From the NCBI GenBank assembly GCA_963704875.1, contig CAVPIA010000008.1, forward strand, positions 992,001 to 1,056,000: DNA of 64,000 nucleotides, given 5' to 3'. The DNA is from CAMYOC01 sp963704875 (GTDB taxonomy: Bacteria > Pseudomonadota > Gammaproteobacteria > Steroidobacterales > XN24). Positions 26,718 to 34,573 of the stretch are shown piece after piece. The notes beneath the pieces were generated by a model. It searched no databases. It was not told where the DNA came from and was given only the letters and a program-made list of their open reading frames with translations. Positions within the stretch are counted from its first letter, which is position 1, and each line of letters starts with the position of its first letter. The position numbers and the translations under genes were made by a program.

Positions 26718-28775
26718 CTACCAGATCCGCACCCGGTCCTCGGGCGCCCGATAGAGACCATCGCCTTCTGTCACTTCGAAGGCTTCATAAAACTCCGGCA
26801 TGTTGCTCAGAGTACCGATCACCCGATACTCGCCCGGTGAATGAGGGTCGCTCAGCAGGATCTCCCGCAGATGTCCTTCGCGCGAGAGCGTTCGCCAGAT
26901 GTTGGCGAAGCCGAAAAAGAACCGCTGGTTGCCCGTGTAACCATCGATCACCGGCGCCTCGCGACCGCCAAGCGATCGTTGATAGGCCCGGTAGGCGATA
27001 GTCAGGCCTGCGAGATCGGCGATGTTTTCGCCCAGCGTCAACTGGCCATTGATGTTGATGCCTTCGACCGGCTCGTACTCCGAGAATTGCTCGGCCAGTA
27101 CTGCGGCTCTGGCTTCGTAGCGGGCGGCATCCTCTGCAGTCCACCAATCGCGGTTTTCACCTTTCTCGTCAACCTTGCGCCCCTGGTCGTCGAAGGCATG
27201 ACTCATCTCATGTCCAATGCCCGCACCGATCGCGCCATAGTTGATCGCATCGTCGGCATCGAGGGAGAAGAACGGCGGCTGCAATACCCCCGCCAGGAAA
27301 ACCAGCTCACCGGCAGTGGGCCGGTAATAGGCGTTTACGGCATGCGTGGGCAAACCAAACTCCCCATCCCTTGGCCCTTCAACCAGGGTCCTGAGATTCG
27401 CTTCGAAGTCGAAGATCCGGCCGCGCATCTCATTGCCGACCAGATCGTCTCGCACGATCTCCAGGCCGGCATACTCACGCCAGGAGCCCGGATAGCCCAC
27501 ATAAACAGTCAGCGCATCCAGTTTGCGCATGGCCTGATCACGGGTCTCGGGCGACATCCAGTCTAGATCAGACATGGACTCGCGGAAGGCGGCGCGCAGA
27601 TTGTCGATCATGGCGACGGTGCGCACCCGGGCTTCCTCAGGCAGGAAGTGGTCGAGATAGATTCTGCCCAATGCATCCCCGAGGATGCCATTGATCTCGC
27701 CCAGCGCGTATTGCCAGCGCTCGAGCGGCTTCTCCTTGTCGCGCAGGACCTTGCCGTAGAAATCGAAATGGGCGTCGAAATAGTCTGCGCTCAACTCTTT
27801 GGCAAAACTGCTGATCAATTTGAAACGCAGATAGGATCGCCACAGATCCACCCCGGTCTCGCCAAATAGTTCGGCAAAACCGGTGAAGAAGCTCGGCGTC
27901 CCGACAACGAAATCGCTCTGCTCACCGAGGCCGGTGGACTCCAGATAGACATCCCAGTCGAAACCGGGGGCCATTTCCGCGAGCGCCGCCCGGTCCATCA
28001 GGTTGTATGTTGCGATACGGTCTCGGAGCTTCTCCTGAGGCCAGTGCAGCGCTGCCAGACGTTTCTCCAACGCCATAATGCGGTCTGCTTTCTCATTCGC
28101 ATCCGGCTCGCCGGACAGGCTCAGAATGGTCGCCGCATAGTCCACATATGCGTCGCGGATGGCGGCAAATTTCTCATCATCCTTGGTGTAGTAATCTCGG
28201 TCGGGAAGACCCAGTCCACCCTGCCAGAAGTAAAACAGACTGCGACTGGTATCCCCACGGTCGCGGTCAACATAGAAATCGAAGGGCGCCAGGACATTTA
28301 GCCGGATAAACTGGCCATACAGCCGCAGGATATCTTCGTGGGTGCTGGCCTCCGCAATTTCCGCAAGCAAGGGATCCAGTGGCTTTAATCCGAGCGCGTC
28401 GGCGCGGGCCCGGTCCATATAGCTGGCGTAAAAAGTACCCACAAGCTGCATGTCGCTGCCGGCCGGCGCATCGGCCGTCGCCGCTTCTTCGAGGATCGTT
28501 TTCAGGCGTTTCTCGTTGCGCTCGTGGACTTCGGTAAACGCACCATAAGAAGACCGCTCCGGCGGAATTTCGGTACGCGCCAGCCAGCCACCGTTGGCGT
28601 AGCGATAGAAGTCATCCTGAGGGCGGATGCTGGTGTCCATGTCTTCAGCCGAAAGACCTGATGACGGGGGCTGATCAGCACTTGACGCAACGGCTTGGAT
28701 ACCGGTTTCACTTGTGCCTGAATCACAGGCGGCCAGGACCAATAGTATGGCGGCCGAAAGAAAGATCTGTCGCAT
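26718..28775 (-). CDS. M13 family metallopeptidase (PepO/neprilysin-like), lipoprotein
   Basis: 685-residue zinc peptidase of the M13 family, with a lipoprotein signal (VLAACDSG). The HExxH site is HEMSHAFDDQG (about residue 520), preceded by the substrate-binding NAYYRPTAGE and LAGVLQPPFF segments and followed by ENIADLAG, which provides the third zinc ligand. The C-terminus ends in the W expected of the family (RVRIW). Anchored in the envelope, it would trim small peptides. It is 104 nt upstream of the DUF5117 protease on the same strand; together they look like a peptide-scavenging pair (inference). Confidence 0.92.
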   Translation of the reverse strand: MRQIFLSAAILLVLAACDSGTSETGIQAVASSADQPPSSGLSAEDMDTSIRPQDDFYRYANGGWLARTEIPPERSSYGAFTEVHERNEKRLKTILEEAATADAPAGSDMQLVGTFYASYMDRARADALGLKPLDPLLAEIAEASTHEDILRLYGQFIRLNVLAPFDFYVDRDRGDTSRSLFYFWQGGLGLPDRDYYTKDDEKFAAIRDAYVDYAATILSLSGEPDANEKADRIMALEKRLAALHWPQEKLRDRIATYNLMDRAALAEMAPGFDWDVYLESTGLGEQSDFVVGTPSFFTGFAELFGETGVDLWRSYLRFKLISSFAKELSADYFDAHFDFYGKVLRDKEKPLERWQYALGEINGILGDALGRIYLDHFLPEEARVRTVAMIDNLRAAFRESMSDLDWMSPETRDQAMRKLDALTVYVGYPGSWREYAGLEIVRDDLVGNEMRGRIFDFEANLRTLVEGPRDGEFGLPTHAVNAYYRPTAGELVFLAGVLQPPFFSLDADDAINYGAIGAGIGHEMSHAFDDQGRKVDEKGENRDWWTAEDAARYEARAAVLAEQFSEYEPVEGININGQLTLGENIADLAGLTIAYRAYQRSLGGREAPVIDGYTGNQRFFFGFANIWRTLSREGHLREILLSDPHSPGEYRVIGTLSNMPEFYEAFEVTEGDGLYRAPEDRVRIW

Positions 28776-28969
28776 ATTTCCCTCGCGGCGGGGACAAAGC
28801 CCGGCATCCTATCAGAAGCCGGCATCACCCGATGTTGCGGCGCGGCACACGGAATGGCCGAACGCCATTGATGCTGTTCGGACCGGTTCTGACCCGCTTC
28901 AGTTCCCCCACTCGGCCCTGGCTTGGCCTAGAATGCGGCCTCCGCAACTACAATCGGAGGTCGGTAACC

Positions 28970-29368
28970 GTGCTTGGCAATCTCAGACGGACACGGGACG
29001 CCATCGGCGCTCCCGCCAGCGTGATTGGCGAAGACGCTGCATTCAATGGCGAGTTGAGCGGCCAGGGCCATGTCCTGGTCAAGGGATTGGTCGATGGCGA
29101 CTCGGACCTGAGCGGTCCCGTCACCATCGCCCCCTCCGGCCGCTGGAAAGGTCGTCTCCGGGCCGCCGATGTCATTATCGCGGGCACTGTGGACGGCGAT
29201 ATCGAAGCCAGCGGAAAAGCGGAAATTCGCCCCACCGCCAGGGTGACAGGCAGTGTCTCGGCCGCCCAGATAGCGATCGGCGAAGGCGCCAGGGTGGATG
29301 GAAAGCTCAGCACGCTGAGCCCGGAAGATATCAAGAGCTTTGCGGAGAAGCGCGGCGCAGGCGAGTAG
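28970..29368 (+). CDS. Bactofilin (polymer-forming cytoskeletal protein)
   Basis: 132-residue bactofilin. The core is a right-handed beta-helix of repeated strands (VIGEDAAFNGELSGQGHVLV, GLVDGDSDLSGPVTI, DVIIAGTVDGDIEASGKAEI) that self-assembles end to end into nucleotide-free filaments with roles in cell shape or polar localisation. Short polar tails flank the core, as usual. The start is GTG at 28970 with a strong GGAGG at 28956-28960; no in-frame ATG is nearby. No M23 peptidase gene, a common bactofilin partner, is next to it. Confidence 0.88.
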   Translation: MLGNLRRTRDAIGAPASVIGEDAAFNGELSGQGHVLVKGLVDGDSDLSGPVTIAPSGRWKGRLRAADVIIAGTVDGDIEASGKAEIRPTARVTGSVSAAQIAIGEGARVDGKLSTLSPEDIKSFAEKRGAGE

Positions 29369-29380
29369 CCGGCGTAGCCC

Positions 29381-29788
29381 TCAGGCCAGCAACAGCCGCG
29401 CAGCCATGACCACCATCAGCCCCCACTGCCCGAGAAAAAGCAGGAAGCGGAGATTGACCGCCAGATTGCTTCCCGAGGCCACATGGACCAGCGACTGGGC
29501 GACCCGCAGATACAGCACAAACATAGCCAGCGGTTCGATAAGTTGCTGTTTTCCCGTGATCAAAGCCACTGTGACCAGGGCAGCAAAGATCGGCAGATTT
29601 TCATAACAGTTGGCATGAGCGCGACAAAGGCGCCGGGAGAATTCGGACACATCGGCGCCACCGGGATCAAACTGGTTGGGTGCCCTTTGGCCTTTCAGCA
29701 CAGTCACCAGGCGAAGCAGTCCGATACCCAGTACCAAAAGCAGAGTCCAGGCGGCAAAACCAACCAGGGCAACAGCTGAAACACTCAT
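29381..29788 (-). CDS. MAPEG family membrane protein
   Basis: 135-residue integral membrane protein with four helices, matching the MAPEG family (membrane-associated proteins in eicosanoid and glutathione metabolism). The family signature RAHANCYENLPIF sits between helices 1 and 2, and YLRVAQSLVH in helix 3. Bacterial members are mostly of unknown role; some conjugate glutathione. It is convergent with the bactofilin gene, 12 nt apart. Confidence 0.85.
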   Translation of the reverse strand: MSVSAVALVGFAAWTLLLVLGIGLLRLVTVLKGQRAPNQFDPGGADVSEFSRRLCRAHANCYENLPIFAALVTVALITGKQQLIEPLAMFVLYLRVAQSLVHVASGSNLAVNLRFLLFLGQWGLMVVMAARLLLA

Positions 29789-29845
29789 TTCTTACCCCCA
29801 GGGTCATATCAGGAAATCCATCCAGAGCTATCAGTATGCCGCAGC

Positions 29846-29876
29846 GCGTCTGGCTTCGCCGGACGCTTTGTGTTTT
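29846..29876 (+). terminator. Hairpin with T-rich tail in a leader region
   Basis: GCGTCTGGC (29846-29854) pairs with GCCGGACGC (29858-29866) around a TTC loop, with one wobble pair. TTTGTGTTTT follows at 29867-29876. On the plus strand this looks like an intrinsic terminator, but it lies upstream of the GGDEF/EAL gene, not after a plus-strand gene. It could end transcripts entering from the left or act as an attenuator in the leader. Confidence 0.4.
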
Positions 29877-30014
29877 CCTGACCGCTTTACGAAACACCGC
29901 GGGTAAAAAGACGGTGATGACAGCGCGCACACTTTCCCGTCGGCGCAGACCGGCGATACTCCGCATCCTGGCTTTGTCTGCAAAGACCGCCGGTCCAGGG
30001 TCGGGCGCGACCCT

Positions 30015-32363
30015 ATGAAACGCAGACTGATCGCGGGCCTGCTCACCACACTCGTGGTCGGGCTGGGTGTTCCTGTTGCGTATCTCGCCGTGCATTACGG
30101 TGAGGTCATCAAGTCCACCACCATGCTCAGCGACGAACAGTCCCGGGCGGCGGCCGAGCAGGCGGTACAGAGGCGCGCGGCTGATCTGGCCCTGGCCCTG
30201 GCCGGATTTTTGTCCCAGCGCGGTGACATGGCGCCAGAGACAGAAACCGATCTCGCGCAAATGATCCCGCCGGCAAGCGGCGCCGTTGCCGAACTCCAGG
30301 GACCCGCGGGCGACAGCCTGATACGCACAGGTCCACTGATGGATGCCGCAGTCACCGGAGAGGCCACGGTGATATCAGGCCGCCTGAGGGGAAACCGGGT
30401 CATCGTCCAGATGCCGGTGACATATCCCGATTCGAGCACTCGCTCGATGGAAGCCGAAATCACCAGCGGACTGACCCATCTGTTGCGCGGCGCAACGATA
30501 GCCGCGGTTGCGGGCTTGTTGCTGGGTTTCGCGTTGGCCCTGGTCACCTTGCGTCGACGTTCGCACTCGGGTTCGGCGGCGACATCGCCGACCCAGGTGA
30601 CGCCTGCGGCTCCTCCACAGCGACAGACGCAGACTCAGACGCAGATGCCGTTGGATGGCGAAAACGCCGCAGCCGCCGATCCGGCGTCGGAATCATTGCT
30701 CGACAGGGTCCTGGGACAAATCCAGGACGCAGCGGTCCGGCTGTCACCCGAGCTTGAAATCACCCATATCAACCCTGTCGCCGGCAAACTGCTGGGCTAT
30801 CCGCAAGAGGAACTGATCGGGCAGTCCCTGGCGGCGCTGTTCCCCGGCGATCCAGAGACGATTCTCGACCAGCATCAGCGCGTGCGCAGCGAAGGCGAGG
30901 CGGAGCTGGTCAGCAAAGTCGGGCAATCGGTTTCTGTGCATTTTACGGTTATCGACGCGGCCTCCGCCGGACATATCATGTTGTTGCATAGTCCGACGGA
31001 AAGCGATGTCTCGAAGAAACGCATTCAGTATCTGACTCGCTATGACGCGCTTACCCGGGTCGCAAACCGGATGCAGTTCCAACATAAGCTGCAACAGGCC
31101 ATTGCTCGCGCCCAGCGCAACAACGTGCGGCTTGCGCTGCTGTATCTGGACCTGGACAGGTTTAAGGATGTCAACGACACCTTCGGGCATCCGGTGGGCG
31201 ATCGCAGCCTGGAAATCACCGCCAGGCGCGTCGTCGACGCGATGGATCCCGGCACTTTGATAGGGAGGTTGGCCGGAGACGAATTCGCGATTCTTATTGA
31301 TAACCTGCCGTTACGCGACGACCTGCAGCCGGCCATCGCGGCCACGGCCCGTATGCTGCTGGATCGCGTCGCAGGTGAGTTCTTTATCGACAAGCAGGAG
31401 TTGTTCGTTACCGCGAGCATCGGTATCGCCGTGTGTCCGAATGATGCCGACAATGTGGTCGATCTGATCCGCAATGCCGATGCCGCGATGTATCACGCCA
31501 AGCAGTCGGGCGGGAATAACTATGGCTTTTATACACCGCAAATGAACGCCGATGCGGTGGACCGGTTGATGCTCAAGAGTGAGTTGCGCCGGGCGCTGGA
31601 ACGGGAAGAGTTCCAGGTCCTGTATCAGCCCAGAGTGGATCTGCGCGACGGCCGAATTGTCGGTGCCGAAGCGCTGTTGCGCTGGCGCCATCCGAAACGC
31701 GGCGAAGTACCACCGTCTGTATTTATCCCGATGGCTGAGGACAGCAGCCTGATCTTCGAGATCGGCGCCTGGGTGCTCGACCAGGTATGTCACGACTATA
31801 CCCAGTGGCAGGGCCGGCTCGCGTGGCCGGGCCGGGTGTCGGTCAATCTGTCCCTGCAGCAATTGCGCCAGCGCGACTTCGTCAAACGCATCGAGAAAAC
31901 CTTCGAGCGACACAAGCTGACCCCTTCCTGCATGGAATTTGAGATCACTGAATCAACCTTGATGCGCGACGGCGAGGCTACGCTGAAGATGCTCGACCGT
32001 CTCTATCAACTTGGATTGCATCTCTCCATCGATGATTTTGGCACCGGTTATTCTTCGCTGAGCGTGCTGCAACACTTCCCGATCGGCACGCTCAAGATAG
32101 ACAAGTCCTTTGTCCACACCGCGGACCACGAGGACGAACCTGCCACCATCGTGTCCACCATCATCAGCATGGGTCAGAATCTGAAAATGGACGTGGTGGC
32201 CGAGGGCGTCGAAACGCAGGAGCAACTCGACTTCCTGCGTGCCCGTGATTGCCATTTTGGCCAGGGCCATCTGTTTGGCCATCCCCTGAGCGCTGACGAG
32301 TACGTTGACCTGCTGGTCCGCCAGCAGGGCGGCTCGCCATTACACGCCTCGCTGTTCGCCTAG
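30015..32363 (+). CDS. Membrane diguanylate cyclase/phosphodiesterase (GGDEF-EAL)
   Basis: 782-residue cyclic-di-GMP enzyme. Order: transmembrane helix (about 8-28), a periplasmic sensor region of about 120 residues, a second helix (about 155-178), a low-complexity Gln/Thr linker, a PAS domain (about 230-330), GGDEF (about 345-505) and EAL (about 520-765). The cyclase signature reads AGDEF instead of GGDEF, which is often tolerated. The phosphodiesterase motifs EALLRW, DDFGTGYSSL, KIDKSFV and EGVET are intact. Net direction cannot be told from sequence; the degenerate first motif leans towards phosphodiesterase output. A 60-codon open frame overlaps its start. Confidence 0.9.
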   Translation: MKRRLIAGLLTTLVVGLGVPVAYLAVHYGEVIKSTTMLSDEQSRAAAEQAVQRRAADLALALAGFLSQRGDMAPETETDLAQMIPPASGAVAELQGPAGDSLIRTGPLMDAAVTGEATVISGRLRGNRVIVQMPVTYPDSSTRSMEAEITSGLTHLLRGATIAAVAGLLLGFALALVTLRRRSHSGSAATSPTQVTPAAPPQRQTQTQTQMPLDGENAAAADPASESLLDRVLGQIQDAAVRLSPELEITHINPVAGKLLGYPQEELIGQSLAALFPGDPETILDQHQRVRSEGEAELVSKVGQSVSVHFTVIDAASAGHIMLLHSPTESDVSKKRIQYLTRYDALTRVANRMQFQHKLQQAIARAQRNNVRLALLYLDLDRFKDVNDTFGHPVGDRSLEITARRVVDAMDPGTLIGRLAGDEFAILIDNLPLRDDLQPAIAATARMLLDRVAGEFFIDKQELFVTASIGIAVCPNDADNVVDLIRNADAAMYHAKQSGGNNYGFYTPQMNADAVDRLMLKSELRRALEREEFQVLYQPRVDLRDGRIVGAEALLRWRHPKRGEVPPSVFIPMAEDSSLIFEIGAWVLDQVCHDYTQWQGRLAWPGRVSVNLSLQQLRQRDFVKRIEKTFERHKLTPSCMEFEITESTLMRDGEATLKMLDRLYQLGLHLSIDDFGTGYSSLSVLQHFPIGTLKIDKSFVHTADHEDEPATIVSTIISMGQNLKMDVVAEGVETQEQLDFLRARDCHFGQGHLFGHPLSADEYVDLLVRQQGGSPLHASLFA

Positions 32364-32420
32364 TCCTGTCTGGCTCAATCTGTCTCGTGCCGACTACACT
32401 GTTGGCAGGAGGCAGGAATC

Positions 32421-33425
32421 TTGCGTGCGATGGTACTTCGTCAGCCCGGCCAGGCCCTGGTTATGGAAAGGCGTGATGATCCGCAGCCCGGACCCGGACA
32501 GGTGCTGCTCAGGGTCCTCGCCTGCGCGGTCTGTCGTACCGATCTGCATCTTGTTGATGGTGAATTACCCGATATCCCGTTACCTGTTATCCCGGGTCAC
32601 GAGATCGTCGGAGAGGTCATCGCTACCGGCAGCGACGTCCACTGGAAGCCCGGTCAGCGTTTGGGCGTGCCCTGGCTCGGCTTTGCCTGTGGCCATTGTG
32701 GCTTCTGCGATGAGCACCGGGAAAACCTGTGTGATCAGGCGCGCTTTACCGGCTATCAACTGGACGGCGGGTTCGCTGACCGGGTCATTGCCGACCAGCG
32801 CTTCTGCTTTCAGCTTGACCCCGCATATGGAGACGTCGAGGCGGCCCCTTTGTTGTGCGCGGGCCTGATCGGTTACCGCGCGCTGACGATGGCCGGCGAA
32901 GGATCGGAGCTGGGCATCTACGGGTTTGGCGCCGCCGCCCATATCGTCGCTCAGGTCGCCGTCTGGCAGGGTCGGCGGGTGTATGCGTTTACCCGGCCGG
33001 GCGATACCCAGGCGCAGACATTTGCGCGCGAACTCGGCGCGCACTGGGCCGGCGACTCGGACCAGTCTGCGCCGGTATTGCTGGATGCCGCGATCATCTT
33101 TGCCCCGGTGGGGGATCTGGTACCAATGGCGCTGGCTGCGGTGCGCAAGGGCGGTATCGTGGTTTGTGGCGGTATCCATATGTCTGATATCCCAAGCTTC
33201 CCTTACCGGCTGATGTGGGGAGAACGGGTATTGCGATCGGTTGCCAACCTGACCCGGCGCGACGCATTGGACTTCCTCGAGATGGCACCGAAGATCCCGA
33301 TCCGAACCCGCACCGTCACCTACCCCCTGGAGCGCGCCAACGAAGCGCTGGCAGATCTTCGTCATGGTCGCCTGAGCGGCGCGGCAGTCCTGATCATGGA
33401 ACAGGATCACTCCGGCGTTTCGTAG
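32421..33425 (+). CDS. Zinc-dependent alcohol dehydrogenase
   Basis: 334-residue medium-chain dehydrogenase. The catalytic zinc ligands are in CAVCRTDLH and GHEIVG, and the structural zinc loop is CGHCGFCDEHRENLC. The cofactor loop reads YGFGAAAH rather than GxGxxG, close to the GYGAFGH-type variants of the AdhA-like zinc-binding dehydrogenase family that favours NAD(P)-linked aldehyde reduction. The start is TTG at 32421 with AGGAGG at 32407-32412; an ATG nine bases later is the alternative. Its 3' end overlaps the convergent CrtC-like gene by 19 nt. Confidence 0.85.
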   Translation: MRAMVLRQPGQALVMERRDDPQPGPGQVLLRVLACAVCRTDLHLVDGELPDIPLPVIPGHEIVGEVIATGSDVHWKPGQRLGVPWLGFACGHCGFCDEHRENLCDQARFTGYQLDGGFADRVIADQRFCFQLDPAYGDVEAAPLLCAGLIGYRALTMAGEGSELGIYGFGAAAHIVAQVAVWQGRRVYAFTRPGDTQAQTFARELGAHWAGDSDQSAPVLLDAAIIFAPVGDLVPMALAAVRKGGIVVCGGIHMSDIPSFPYRLMWGERVLRSVANLTRRDALDFLEMAPKIPIRTRTVTYPLERANEALADLRHGRLSGAAVLIMEQDHSGVS

Positions 33426-34573
33426 CCGGTCATCTCCAGATAACCGTTGCCATTGACGTCCCGACCCCGGCGCGTGCCGCGAACCCGGACCGCGCCCTCC
33501 CAATAGCGCACCGAATGATCCATCTCCTGGCCCTTCATATAGGGCTCTACCTGCACCTGCAGGTCCTCTGACGGGACCGAAATCGTCCAGCTCACCGGAT
33601 AGCGGACACCGGTGGTCAGGCTTGTCCACTCGGCCACAGCTTCTATCTGCACACTGTCGCCATCCAGGCGCAGGACATCGCCATCGGCCAGACGCAGCGA
33701 TCCCGCGCTCAGGGCGTCGCTGCTGCCATCCTTTCGGCGTAGCCGATAAAACATCAGATCGCTGCCGTCATCCATTTGCAGCGAAAACCAGTCCCATCCG
33801 TCCAGTTCCGGCCCGAGCGCGCTGGTGCTCCATTCGCGGTCCAGCCAGGCCAGTCCGTCGACCTCATGGTTGACGCCGTCAAGCGTGACCGTTCCGGACG
33901 CCGGCATCCGTGTGTAACTGTAGTAAAGCGATGCATTGCCCGCCTCGGGTCCTTTCGCGCTGTAGCCGGCGTCGCCCTGCAGCACCGGTGCCGCCCCTGG
34001 CTCCAGCCGCAAATCCAGCGCAAAGTCCTGCGTGCTGGCCGCCACGCGCAAAGGCAGAAATGTCTGATCCAACGAGGCTGCAGACCAGTCTTCAAGCCAG
34101 ACCTTGAACGGGCTGGATTGGGCGCCGGCCAGACCCTGAGCACCCCTGGTCAGTCGCTCCTGGCTAAAAAAGCGTTGACCCTGGCTGTCGGTCAACGCCA
34201 GGTGTGCCATCCACAATTGACGGGTGCCCCAGGCAGAGGCTCGCTGTACCGGCTCAGGCGCAATCGCAAAGCGGAAAAAGGTCATCTGAAAACCGAAGTG
34301 GCGTTGATCCGGGCCATGCAGATTGCCGGTGAAATACCACCACTCGGAACGGAAATCAGGATGTGGGCCATGGTCCGCGGGCAGGTCCGGACTTTCGCCC
34401 GGCCAGGCGCGCTGGTATCCCTGATGATCGTCGCCACCGAGCAAATCGACGACATCCAGTGCTTCACTGACTGCTGGCGCGCGCCTCGGTTCGTCGGGCC
34501 AAAGCAAGTATCTCACTACCAGAGCCGCGACCAGAGCCGACACCAGCACGACAATTACGCTGCGAGATTTCAT
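33407..34573 (-). CDS. CrtC/AttH-like lipocalin-domain protein
   Basis: 388-residue protein with one N-terminal transmembrane segment (about 5-25) and a two-domain lipocalin-like body. The HPDFRSEWWYFTGNL segment and the later LDREWSTSALGPELDGWDWF segment are the hallmarks of the CrtC/AttH family (hydroxyneurosporene synthase-like). No carotenoid genes are nearby. It overlaps the FtsX-like permease gene by 4 nt, and that permease overlaps the ATPase, so all three work together. AttH-type proteins linked to ABC exporters are thought to bind a lipid-like ligand on the periplasmic side (inference). Confidence 0.85.
   Translation of the reverse strand: MKSRSVIVVLVSALVAALVVRYLLWPDEPRRAPAVSEALDVVDLLGGDDHQGYQRAWPGESPDLPADHGPHPDFRSEWWYFTGNLHGPDQRHFGFQMTFFRFAIAPEPVQRASAWGTRQLWMAHLALTDSQGQRFFSQERLTRGAQGLAGAQSSPFKVWLEDWSAASLDQTFLPLRVAASTQDFALDLRLEPGAAPVLQGDAGYSAKGPEAGNASLYYSYTRMPASGTVTLDGVNHEVDGLAWLDREWSTSALGPELDGWDWFSLQMDDGSDLMFYRLRRKDGSSDALSAGSLRLADGDVLRLDGDSVQIEAVAEWTSLTTGVRYPVSWTISVPSEDLQVQVEPYMKGQEMDHSVRYWEGAVRVRGTRRGRDVNGNGYLEMTGYETPE

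Noticed and set aside
33407..34573. Carotenoid hydratase (CrtC)
   Set aside because: The fold matches, but the membrane anchor and coupling to an ABC exporter, without any carotenoid genes, argue against this role.
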